A DNA stretch of 6,378 nt from Aquincola sp. (GTDB lineage Bacteria; Pseudomonadota; Gammaproteobacteria; Burkholderiales; Burkholderiaceae_C). The translations under genes and the position numbers were made by a program. Positions 1 to 6,158 of this stretch are shown piece by piece. Numbering within the stretch: position 1 is the stretch's first letter; every line of letters starts with the position of its first letter. A model generated the notes under the pieces. The model searched no databases. It had not been told where the DNA came from and worked only from the letters and a program-made list of their open reading frames with translations. The stretch is from assembly GCA_029884035.1 (NCBI GenBank), contig JAOUIM010000220.1, forward strand, positions 1-6,378, read 5' to 3'.

Positions 1-822
1 CTGGTGGTCAACCTGTTCGGCCTCAACCGCTTCCTGACGGCCAATGGCCTGAACCTGTCGGGGTTGCTCGCCTTCGCCGCCGTGATGGGCTTCGGCGGCG
101 CGATCATCTCGCTGCTGATGAGCAAGACGATGGCCAAGTGGAGCACGCGTGCCCAGGTCATCAACGATTCGCCCGACGCGACCCATCAGTGGCTCGTGAC
201 GACGGTCCAGCGCTTCGCCGACAAGGCCGGAATCCAGATGCCGGAGGTCGCGATATACGAGGGCGAGCCCAACGCGTTCGCCACCGGCGCATTCAAGAAT
301 TCGGCGCTGGTGGCCGTGTCCACCGGCCTGTTGCAGGGCATGAACCGCGAAGAGGTCGAGGCGGTGATCGGCCATGAGGTCGCGCACGTGGCCAACGGCG
401 ACATGGTCACGATGACGCTGATCCAGGGCGTGATGAATACCTTCGTCGTCTTCCTGTCGCGCGCGATCGGCTACGTGGTCGACAGGGTGATTCTGAAGAA
501 CGATCGCAGCGGCCCGGGCATCGGCTACTACGTCACCACCATCGTGCTCGACATCGCGCTCGGCGTACTGGCCGCGATCGTCGTGGCCTGGTTCTCGCGG
601 CAGCGCGAGTTCCGTGCCGACCGCGGCTCGGCGGACCTGATGGGCACCGCGCGACCGATGCAGCTTGCGCTCGCTCGGTTGGGCGGCCTCGCGCCCGGTG
701 AGCTGCCCAAGAGCATCCAGGCGATGGGCATCGCCGGTGTACCGAGCGGCCTGATGAAACTGTTCTCGAGCCACCCGCCGATCGAGGAGCGCATCCGGGC
801 GCTGCAGCAGGCGCGCGGCTGA
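1..822 (+). CDS. htpX: Membrane zinc metalloprotease HtpX (5' end cut off)
   Basis: HtpX is an inner-membrane M48-family zinc endopeptidase that degrades misfolded membrane proteins alongside FtsH. The frame is open from base 1, so the gene starts before the window; compared with the E. coli protein as I recall it, about 15-20 N-terminal residues are missing. Visible landmarks are a membrane segment with the family motif GFGGAIISLLMSK, the segment NAFATGA, and VAVSTGLLQ. The zinc site HEVAH is at 373-387 (both His are ligands, Glu is catalytic) and is followed by ANGDMVTMTLIQGVMNTF. Two hydrophobic helices follow, then the third-ligand region SRQREFRADRGSADLMG with its Glu at 607-609. The tail HPPIEERI matches the C-terminal signature. 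All catalytic residues are present, so the enzyme should be active. It converges on the next gene. Stress control, known for this family in enterics (CpxR), cannot be judged because the promoter is outside the window. Confidence 0.97.
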   Translation: MVVNLFGLNRFLTANGLNLSGLLAFAAVMGFGGAIISLLMSKTMAKWSTRAQVINDSPDATHQWLVTTVQRFADKAGIQMPEVAIYEGEPNAFATGAFKNSALVAVSTGLLQGMNREEVEAVIGHEVAHVANGDMVTMTLIQGVMNTFVVFLSRAIGYVVDRVILKNDRSGPGIGYYVTTIVLDIALGVLAAIVVAWFSRQREFRADRGSADLMGTARPMQLALARLGGLAPGELPKSIQAMGIAGVPSGLMKLFSSHPPIEERIRALQQARG

Positions 823-841
823 CGCCGCAGCGGCGCCGCGC
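813..841. terminator. Strong GC hairpin between convergent genes, possible bidirectional terminator
   Basis: GCGCGGC (813-819) pairs with GCCGCGC (835-841), and inside it GCCG (824-827) pairs with CGGC (831-834) around a CAG loop, leaving a four-base bulge. The structure overlaps the htpX stop codon and abuts the stop codon of the minus-strand gene at 843. There is no run of T on either side, so it is not a classical intrinsic terminator. Its place between two convergent stops is the main argument for a role in ending transcription. Confidence 0.35.
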
Positions 842-842
842 T

Positions 843-1496
843 TCAGGGCACTGCGGGCATCGGGTCGTCGCCGATGTGCGCGCGGTCCTCGCGACGCCGG
901 CTGGCGACGTCGGCGTCGTGCATCAGGCGTGCCACGATCAGGCGCATGACGTGATAGCCGAGCTTGGGGTTCTGGAAGTACAGCTTGGCCATGCCCTCGG
1001 CCGACAGGCTGTACAGCGTGCAATCGGTGGCGCAGACGAGCGTGCGCGTGCGGCGGTTGTCGGGGGCGAACAGGCCGATCTCGCCGACGATCGAGCCGGG
1101 TCCGATCGACTCGTCGTACTCGAGCAGGTTGAGCCGCCCGCTCTGCACGTACAGCATCTCGATGGCCTTGTCGCCCTTGTTCCAAAGCGTCTCGCCGGCC
1201 TTGGCCTGGCGCCGCGTCATGTGAGGCAGCAGCCACTCGCCGACCGGTGAATCGGCCTTGGCGTTCTCGATCGCGCGGATCAGCTTGCGGATCTCGAGCA
1301 CCTTCTTGACGTTGATCGGGATCATCGCCAGGTACAGCGCCACCGTCGGCCATGAGCCACCCTGAAGCGCGTAAACGACCAGGAACACGTTGGCGGACAG
1401 CGCGACCATCCGCAGTGGCAACATGCTCTTCATCAGGTAGCTGGCAACCATCAATGCCGCACCGATGAACCCGAATACGTAGCCTAACGACGTCAT
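843..1496 (-). CDS. Membrane-anchored cyclic-nucleotide-binding domain protein
   Basis: A 217-residue protein. Residues about 4-22, 28-44 and 50-63 are hydrophobic and look like three membrane helices. A basic linker (64-75, with KK and RK pairs) leads to a CRP-like cyclic-nucleotide-binding beta-roll at about 95-190. The phosphate-binding cassette reads VGEIGLFAPDNRRT and aligns without gaps to E. coli CRP GELGLFEEGQERS. E139 matches CRP Glu72, R149 matches Arg82, and T150 replaces Ser83, so ligand binding is plausible. There is no helix-turn-helix after the domain (only a basic, Arg-rich tail), so it is not a DNA-binding CRP. I chose the ATG at 1494-1496 because GGAG sits 7 bases upstream and the membrane helix begins at once. 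The frame stays open to 1625, but that stretch would run into rnpB and looks non-coding. Role unknown: perhaps a nucleotide-responsive membrane sensor. The N-terminal part recalls YgjV-like or Popeye-like membrane modules, which is only an impression. Confidence 0.85.
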   Translation of the reverse strand: MTSLGYVFGFIGAALMVASYLMKSMLPLRMVALSANVFLVVYALQGGSWPTVALYLAMIPINVKKVLEIRKLIRAIENAKADSPVGEWLLPHMTRRQAKAGETLWNKGDKAIEMLYVQSGRLNLLEYDESIGPGSIVGEIGLFAPDNRRTRTLVCATDCTLYSLSAEGMAKLYFQNPKLGYHVMRLIVARLMHDADVASRRREDRAHIGDDPMPAVP

Positions 1497-1503
1497 CCGT
1501 TTG

Positions 1504-1507
1504 CTCC
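1504..1507 (-). promoter_or_regulatory. Ribosome binding site fixing the start of the cyclic-nucleotide-binding protein
   Basis: On the minus strand GGAG lies 7 bases before the ATG at 1496. This favours that codon over the upstream in-frame starts up to 1625, which would place the coding region across the promoter and 5' end of rnpB. Confidence 0.7.
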
Positions 1508-1584
1508 AGTCCGCGTGACACGTTGCATGCGCGGCGCCGAGTATGTCAGGGCGAGCGGTGACGGCATCTGGCTGCCGTCCGTGG

Positions 1585-1590
1585 GAGAAT
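1585..1590 (+). promoter_or_regulatory. Candidate -10 element of the rnpB promoter
   Basis: GAGAAT matches four of six positions of the sigma-70 -10 consensus. It ends 7 bases before the first base of helix P1 at 1598, which is the expected distance to a transcription start. No good -35 is visible at 16-18 bases upstream; the best partner, GTGACG at 1558-1563, is 21 bases away. The call rests mostly on position. Confidence 0.35.
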
Positions 1591-1597
1591 CCGCCCG

Positions 1598-1934
1598 GTG
1601 AAGCAAGCCAGACCGCCGCTGGCACAAGTCCCGAAAGGGCGTGCTGGAGGAAGGTCCGGACTGCACAGAGCAGCGCAGCGGCTAACGGCCGTCCACCGCG
1701 AGGTGAGGATCAGAGCAACAGAGACGAGTCGGGGCGGGCAAGGCCCGCCACGGGTGAAACGGGCAATCTCTGCGCGCAGCAACACCAAGTAGGCCAGCGT
1801 CGACGTGGCTCGCGGAGCTGGCGGGTAGGTGGCACCGAGCCGTCCAGCAATGGGCGGCCCAGATGAATGGCGGTCACGCCGGTGTCCCGCAAGGGGCGCC
1901 GGTGCACAGAATCCGGCCTATCGGCTTGCTTCAC
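1598..1934 (+). ncRNA. rnpB: RNase P RNA, bacterial class A
   Basis: This is the catalytic RNA of RNase P, which cleaves 5' leaders from precursor tRNAs together with the RnpA protein. The ends are set by helix P1: GTGAAGCAAGCC (1598-1609) is perfectly complementary to GGCTTGCTTCAC (1923-1934). The conserved 5' core GGAGGAAGGTCCGGAC (1646-1661) pairs with ATCCGGCCTAT (1911-1921) to form P4, including the unpaired T at 1655. Other class A landmarks are CAACAGAGACGAG, GGGTGAAACGGGCAA, CACCAAGTAGGCCAG, GGGTAGGTGGCACCGAGCC, CCAGATGAATGG and CACAGAATCCGG, all in the usual order. The length of about 337 bases is near that of betaproteobacterial RNAs and shorter than the 377 of E. coli. The P4 pair at 1653/1918 is G-C where the usual RNA has A-U. 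No terminator follows P1, so the mature 3' end is probably made by processing. Open frames across it are spurious. Confidence 0.97.
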
Positions 1935-1945
1935 ATTGTCTTGTT

Positions 1946-1950
1946 GAAGG
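1946..1950 (+). promoter_or_regulatory. Ribosome binding site of the Bcr/CflA transporter
   Basis: GAAGG lies 10 bases before the ATG at 1961, between the end of rnpB helix P1 (1934) and that ATG. It supports this start over the in-frame ATG at 1829, which would translate the 3' third of rnpB. Confidence 0.6.
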
Positions 1951-1960
1951 CGACACATCG

Positions 1961-3166
1961 ATGAACCCCGATGCCACCAGGCTGTGGCGCGGCGCGCGCT
2001 GGACGCTGGCGCTGCTGCTGGCCGGTCTGGGCATGCTCGGACCGTTCTCGATCGACACCTATCTGCCGGCGTTCGACGGCATCGCTCGTACGCTCGAGGC
2101 CACGCCGGTGCAGATGCAGCAGACGCTCTCGGCCTACCTGTTCGGCTTTGCGGCGATGAACCTGTTTCATGGCGCGCTGGCCGACAGCTTCGGGCGGCGG
2201 CCGGTGATCATGGGCGGGCTCGCCGTGTTCACTTTCGCGTCGGTGGGGTGCGCGCTCGCGCCGTCGATCGGCTGGCTCGTCGCGTTCCGTGCCCTGCAGG
2301 GCATGAGCGCAGGCGCGGGCATGGTCGTGTCGCGCGCGATCATTCGCGACATGTTCGTGCCGGCCGACGCGCAGCGCGTGATGAGCCAGGTCACGATCTA
2401 CTTCGGCGTCGCGCCGGCGATCGCGCCGCTCGTGGGCGGCTTCCTGTTCGTGCACCTGGACTGGCAGGCGATCTTCTGGTTCCTGGCCGCCGTCGGCGCG
2501 CTGCTGCTGGCGGTCAACGCGCGCGTGCTGCCCGAGACGCTCCACGCCTCGCACGTGCAGTCGTTCGATGCGAGGAATCTGCTGCGTGGCTATGGCCAGC
2601 TCGGCGCCGACCCCCGCTTCCTTGCACTGTGCCTGGCCAGCGGTGTGCCCTTCAACGGCATGTTCCTCTACGTGCTGGCCGCGCCGGCCTGGCTGGGTGG
2701 ACATCTGATGCTCGCGCCGACCGAGTTCTTCTGGTTCTTCTGTCTGTCGGTGTCCGGCATCATGGGCGGCGCCTGGCTGTCGGGGCGCCTGGCAGGCCGG
2801 ATCGCGCCGCGGGAGCAGATCCGCCGCGGATTCCAGGTCATGGGGGTGGCCGTGCTGGCGAACATCGCGCTCAATGCGACGCTGACCCCGCACTGGTCGT
2901 GGGCGTTGCCACCCGTGGCGCTGTTCTCACTCGGCTGGGCGCTGATGGTGCCGGTCGTCACGATCAAGGTGCTCGACCTCGTACCAGAGCGCCGGGGCAT
3001 GGCCTCGTCATTGCAGGCCGTCGTCGGCAGCGTGGCCAATGGCATGGTGGCCGGCGTGATCGTGCCGCTGGTGATGCACTCGACCCTCGCGCTCGCGCTC
3101 ACCTCGGCTGCCTTCCTCGGCATTGGCCTCGTCGCCTGGCAGTGGGTGAAGCGGCGCGTGCCCTGA
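1961..3166 (+). CDS. Bcr/CflA-family multidrug efflux transporter (MFS)
   Basis: A 401-residue major facilitator protein with hydrophobicity consistent with 12 membrane helices in the inner membrane. The first helix carries the Bcr/CflA signature GPFSIDTYLPAF with Asp32, known in this family as part of proton-coupled drug export. Motif A follows helix 2 as GALADSFGRRPVIMGG (71-86). RALQGMSAGAG (110-120) and RAIIRDMF (125-132) mark helix 4 and its loop. GVAPAIAPLVGGF (149-161) is the motif C region of helix 5, typical of drug/H+ antiporters. The end, VKRRVP, is a short basic cytoplasmic tail. Length matches the family. Relatives export bicyclomycin, chloramphenicol or sulfonamides; the substrate here cannot be read from sequence. 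The start is 26 bases after rnpB with no visible promoter, so readthrough from rnpB is likely to supply its transcription. It converges on the glucokinase-HexR gene. Confidence 0.93.
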   Translation: MNPDATRLWRGARWTLALLLAGLGMLGPFSIDTYLPAFDGIARTLEATPVQMQQTLSAYLFGFAAMNLFHGALADSFGRRPVIMGGLAVFTFASVGCALAPSIGWLVAFRALQGMSAGAGMVVSRAIIRDMFVPADAQRVMSQVTIYFGVAPAIAPLVGGFLFVHLDWQAIFWFLAAVGALLLAVNARVLPETLHASHVQSFDARNLLRGYGQLGADPRFLALCLASGVPFNGMFLYVLAAPAWLGGHLMLAPTEFFWFFCLSVSGIMGGAWLSGRLAGRIAPREQIRRGFQVMGVAVLANIALNATLTPHWSWALPPVALFSLGWALMVPVVTIKVLDLVPERRGMASSLQAVVGSVANGMVAGVIVPLVMHSTLALALTSAAFLGIGLVAWQWVKRRVP

Positions 3167-3168
3167 GT

Positions 3169-3190
3169 CCCGCCGACACCTCGCGGGTGT
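3169..3190. terminator. Possible hairpin in the convergent gap
   Basis: The 31-base gap between the transporter stop and the HexR stop contains two mutually exclusive small stems: CCCGC (3169-3173) with GCGGG (3183-3187), or ACACC (3176-3180) with GGTGT (3186-3190). Each is only 5 bp and neither is followed by a T run on either strand, so a terminator role is inferred mainly from its location. Confidence 0.25.
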
Positions 3191-3197
3191 GCGCCGG

Positions 3198-5120
3198 TCA
3201 GTGGCTGTGCGAGGTGATCTTCGCCAGCGGGGCCGCGGCGCTCACCCCCGGGGCCACCGTGCGAGCACGCGGCGCCGCCGACAGTTCGTCCATTGCCGAC
3301 GGGGGCGGTGGTGCGAGCGACTCCTGCCGTTGCATCGCGATGCCGACGCTGACGATGTCGATCATCAGCAGGTGAAGGATGCGGCTGACCATCGGCAGGT
3401 GCAGGTCGACGTCCTCGGCGTGGTCGATGATGAGCGTCACGTCGGCCTTGCGCGCGAGCGGGGACTGGCTCGCGGTCACTGCGACGACGCGCGCGCCGCG
3501 TTCGTGCGCCGCGTCGGCGACGGCCAGCAGCTCCTCCTTGCGGCCGCTGGGGCTGATGACGAACGCAATGTCGTTGGCTCCGAGAACCCGGGCCGCCATG
3601 GCCTGGGCGCGCGGGTCGGTGTAGACCGCGCTCGGCAGCCCCAGCCGCAGGAACTTGTACTGCGCATCCTGCGCCACCGCGCTGTAGTAGCCGACGGCGA
3701 AGCAGTCGACGCGACCGGCCTGGGCGAGCAGCGCGATCGCACGGTCGATGCTGTCGCGGTTGAGGTGGTCACGCACCTGCAGGATCGAGCTGGCGGTGTT
3801 GCCGAGCACCTTGGTGCCGAGCTCGAGCACCGAGTCGTCGCGCGTGACCTGCGTGTGGGTCACCGGCACCGTGCCCGTCAGCCCGGAGGCCAGGCGCAGC
3901 TTGAAGTCGCTCAGGCCCTCGCAGCCGAGCGACCGGCAGAAGCGGATCACCGTGGGCTGGCTGACCTGGGCCACCCGCGCGATTTCCGCCACCGGGTCGT
4001 TGAGCACCGAGCGCGGATGCGCGAGCACGTGGTCGGCCACACGCCTTTCTGCCGGAGAGAGGTTGGCGCGCGCGCGATGGATCTGGCCGAGGATTGCCGA
4101 AGCCGCCGCACCCGAGAGGTTGCGAAGCTGCGCCGCGAGAATTGCAGCAACGCCATGGAAGGTCGCGTTCTCCGCGGTGATGACCCAGGTCGGGATCTGC
4201 GCCAGATAGGCCGAAAAGCGCCCCTTGTCTTCGAAGCGACTGCGAAAGCACGAACGGTCGAAGTGCTTGCCCAGGCGCGGCACGATGCCGCCGCCGATGT
4301 AGATGCCGCCCAGCGCTCCCAGCGTGACCGCAAGGTTGGCTGCCGCGGTGCCGAGGATCGCGCAGAACGCGTCGAGCGTATCGACGCAGACCGCATCGTT
4401 GCCGCCCAGCGCGCGCCGCGCGATCTCGGGAGCCGACAGGCCTTCGGCGGCGCGCGCGCCGGCGCGCTCGGCCAGTGCCTGGTAGATCAGTTCCAGGCCC
4501 GGGCCCGACAGCAGGCGCTCGAAGCTCACGTGCTTGTTGGCCCCAGGGCCATCGCGCGGCGGCAGCGTCCTCCACGCGTGGTGCAGGATGGCGAGTTCCC
4601 GCTCGTCGCGGGGCGAGAAGCTCGTGTGCCCGCCCTCGGTACCGAGCGCGATCCAGCCACCGTCGGCGGGAATCAGGCCCGACACGCCGAGGCCCGAACC
4701 GGAACCGAGGATGCCGATCACGCTGCGTTCGCGTGGCTGCCCGCCGCCGACCTGGCGCTTGTCGGACGACGCCAGGTGCGGCAGTGCCATCGCCAGCGCG
4801 GTGAAGTCATTCACAACGACCAGCGTGTCGAATCCCAGCCGCTCGCGCATCGCCTCGATCGAGAACTGCCAGTGGTAGTTCGTCATGCGCACTTCGTCGC
4901 CTTCCACCGGATTGGCGATCGCCACTGCCGCATGCGCGACGCGTCCCGGCGGCAACGTGGCCAGGTAGCTGCTCACCGCGGCGTGGAAGTCGGCGTGGTC
5001 GGCGCAACGCAAGGTGGCCGCGCGCTCGAGCTCGCCGGGCGCGGTTTCGATCGTGAAGCGCGCGTAGGTGCCGCCGATATCGGCGAGCAGACGGGGGCTG
5101 TCGAAGGCTGAAGGGTTCAT
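3198..5120 (-). CDS. glk: Bifunctional glucokinase / HexR-type (RpiR family) transcriptional regulator
   Basis: A 640-residue fusion. Residues about 10-330 are a bacterial glucokinase (ATP + glucose to glucose-6-phosphate): phosphate-1 motif LLADIGGTYARF (11-22), catalytic Asp105 in VVNDFTALA, phosphate-2 motif GSGSGLGVSG (139-148), sugar-binding EGGH (162-165), ERLLSGPGL (201-209) and adenosine motif GGIYIGGGIVPRL (271-283). Residues about 340-415 are an RpiR helix-turn-helix (LSPAERRVADHVL, then VAQVSQPTVIRFCRSLG). Residues about 455-595 are a sugar-isomerase (SIS) sensor domain with VISPSGRKEELL. In HexR this domain binds KDPG, which releases DNA. A 40-residue Ala/Pro-rich tail ends in SHSH. 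The start at 5118-5120 begins right before the kinase fold but has no Shine-Dalgarno; it lies 34 bases after the upstream glucokinase, so coupled translation is likely. The frame is open up to 5399, but that part overlaps the other kinase and is spurious. The same fusion is known in Burkholderia. GGTY in place of GGTN is the one odd motif. Confidence 0.95.
   Translation of the reverse strand: MNPSAFDSPRLLADIGGTYARFTIETAPGELERAATLRCADHADFHAAVSSYLATLPPGRVAHAAVAIANPVEGDEVRMTNYHWQFSIEAMRERLGFDTLVVVNDFTALAMALPHLASSDKRQVGGGQPRERSVIGILGSGSGLGVSGLIPADGGWIALGTEGGHTSFSPRDERELAILHHAWRTLPPRDGPGANKHVSFERLLSGPGLELIYQALAERAGARAAEGLSAPEIARRALGGNDAVCVDTLDAFCAILGTAAANLAVTLGALGGIYIGGGIVPRLGKHFDRSCFRSRFEDKGRFSAYLAQIPTWVITAENATFHGVAAILAAQLRNLSGAAASAILGQIHRARANLSPAERRVADHVLAHPRSVLNDPVAEIARVAQVSQPTVIRFCRSLGCEGLSDFKLRLASGLTGTVPVTHTQVTRDDSVLELGTKVLGNTASSILQVRDHLNRDSIDRAIALLAQAGRVDCFAVGYYSAVAQDAQYKFLRLGLPSAVYTDPRAQAMAARVLGANDIAFVISPSGRKEELLAVADAAHERGARVVAVTASQSPLARKADVTLIIDHAEDVDLHLPMVSRILHLLMIDIVSVGIAMQRQESLAPPPPSAMDELSAAPRARTVAPGVSAAAPLAKITSHSH
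4278..4303. repeat. 26-base direct repeat, copy in the fusion gene
   Basis: This stretch is identical to 5311-5336 and encodes the GGGIVPR region of the adenosine motif in both kinases. Both copies are in the same codon phase. It is the longest exact match I found by eye between the two kinase genes and reflects their common origin under strong protein constraint. Confidence 0.9.
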
Positions 5121-5154
5121 GCGGACCGGGGCGCGGGCAACGCCGCCCTCATTG

Positions 5155-6144
5155 TCAGGCCGTGGCGTCGAGCGCCCTCGCCGCGCCCAGCAGCGCCGGC
5201 GACTCCGCCGTGATGACCCAGGTGGGGATCGTCTCGAGATAGGCGCGGAACCGCCCCTTGTCGACGAAGCGTTTGCGGAACGGCAGCTGCGCGAAGCGCG
5301 CACCCAGCCTCGGCACGATGCCGCCGCCGATGTAGACACCGCCGCGCGCGCCGAGCGTGAGTGCCAGATTGCCGGCCACGTTGCCCAGCAGCGAGGCAAA
5401 CGTCGTCACCGCCTCCTCGCACTGTGCGTCGTGCGCCGCGCCGGAGGCGAACGCGCGTGCCATCACGTCAGCCGGCTCGAGCGAAGCCGCTGTCTCGCCG
5501 TCGAGCGCGCAGGCTGCCTCGTACAGGTTGACCAGCCCGGGGCCGGACAGCGCACGCTCGGCCGATACGTGGCTGAAACGCTCGCGCATCACGGCCAGCA
5601 TCGAAGCCTCGCGCGTCGTCGCCGCGGGCAGCGTCACATGGCCGCCTTCGCCGACGATCACGCGCCAGCCGGCGTGACCGTCGGACACGAGCCCCGAGAC
5701 TCCGAGCCCGGTGCCGGGGCCGATCACGGCCACGGCAGCGTCGCGTACGGCCGCGCCCGCGCCGACCGGACTCAACTGGTCAGCGTCCAGCGCTGGCACT
5801 GCGTGCGCCAGCGCCTCGAAGTCGTTGAGCACCCGCAGGCGCGCGGCGCCAAGGGCCGTGCGCAGCGCGGAGATCGAAAACGACCACGGATGGTTGGTCA
5901 TCTGCACGCGGTCGCCGGTGACCGCGGTGGCAATGCCAAAACCCACGTCACGCGGCGCAGGCAGCCCCTCGGCCTTCAGGTAGGCGGCGACACAGTCTGC
6001 AATCGTCGCGTAGTCGCTGCCAGCCAGCGTGCGCACGTTCGACAGCGCGTCTCCGGGCGCATGCTGCCAGGCCCAGCGTGCGTTGGTTCCCCCGACATCG
6101 CCCAGCAGCCTGGGGAATCCGGAATGACGATCGGCTGGCGACAC
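5155..6144 (-). CDS. glk: Glucokinase (stand-alone)
   Basis: A 329-residue cytoplasmic glucokinase of the E. coli Glk (hexokinase/ASKHA) type, making glucose-6-phosphate for the Entner-Doudoroff or pentose phosphate routes. Motifs are complete: LLGDVGGTNARW (13-24), catalytic Asp108 in VLNDFEALA, GPGTGLGVSG (142-151), EGGH (166-169), ERALSGPGLVNLY (196-208) and GGVYIGGGIVPRLG (268-281). The length is normal for the family. The start is the GTG at 6142-6144: an in-frame TGA lies just two codons upstream (6148-6150) and no ATG occurs before the first motif, so no other start is likely. No Shine-Dalgarno is visible. It is the first gene of a unit with the glucokinase-HexR fusion downstream, and the two kinases are paralogues with long shared blocks near their C-termini. 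A HexR-like operator lies 14 bases upstream of the start, implying control by the regulator encoded in the same operon. Confidence 0.94.
   Translation of the reverse strand: MSPADRHSGFPRLLGDVGGTNARWAWQHAPGDALSNVRTLAGSDYATIADCVAAYLKAEGLPAPRDVGFGIATAVTGDRVQMTNHPWSFSISALRTALGAARLRVLNDFEALAHAVPALDADQLSPVGAGAAVRDAAVAVIGPGTGLGVSGLVSDGHAGWRVIVGEGGHVTLPAATTREASMLAVMRERFSHVSAERALSGPGLVNLYEAACALDGETAASLEPADVMARAFASGAAHDAQCEEAVTTFASLLGNVAGNLALTLGARGGVYIGGGIVPRLGARFAQLPFRKRFVDKGRFRAYLETIPTWVITAESPALLGAARALDATA
5311..5336. repeat. 26-base direct repeat, copy in the stand-alone glucokinase
   Basis: Exact copy of 4278-4303, at the equivalent place in the stand-alone kinase. The copies are 1033 bases apart, and recombination between them would give an in-frame single kinase-HexR gene. 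Confidence 0.9.
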
Positions 6145-6158
6145 CTGTCAAATATCCG

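Noticed and set aside
1497..1625. N-terminal extension of the cyclic-nucleotide-binding protein up to 1625
   Set aside because: It would cross the rnpB 5' end and promoter, lacks hydrophobic pattern, and a good ribosome binding site lies before the ATG at 1496.
1543..1866. Small open frames on both strands across rnpB
   Set aside because: The sequence is explained by conserved RNase P RNA elements, and the peptides have no recognisable features.
1829..1960. Transporter start at the upstream ATG 1829
   Set aside because: The extra 44 residues would be translated from the conserved 3' domain of rnpB; the ATG at 1961 has GAAGG upstream and fits the family's N-terminus.
1931..2893. Minus-strand open frame of 320 codons opposite the transporter
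   Set aside because: Very rich in Arg, Gln, Glu and His with no motif, which is the antisense pattern of a membrane protein gene in GC-rich DNA.
1984..3375. Plus-strand open frame of 463 codons overlapping the transporter
   Set aside because: Frame-shifted shadow of the Bcr/CflA gene, rich in Arg and Ala, with no membrane helices or motifs, and it runs across the transporter stop into the antisense of HexR.
3189..5111. Long plus-strand open frame of 640 codons opposite the glucokinase-HexR gene
   Set aside because: Its translation is Arg/Ala/Val-rich low-complexity without any known motif, as expected from the antisense of a high-GC gene; the minus strand has complete kinase, helix-turn-helix and SIS motifs.
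5121..5399. N-terminal extension of the glucokinase-HexR fusion to 5399
   Set aside because: It overlaps the 3' part of the stand-alone glucokinase in another frame, is Arg/Ser-rich without motif, and the kinase fold begins directly after the Met at 5120.
3198..6144. Possibility that the two kinases are one gene broken by a frameshift or an assembly duplication
   Set aside because: Each has its own full set of kinase motifs from the N-terminus to the adenosine motif, and their sequences differ throughout, so they are two separate paralogues.
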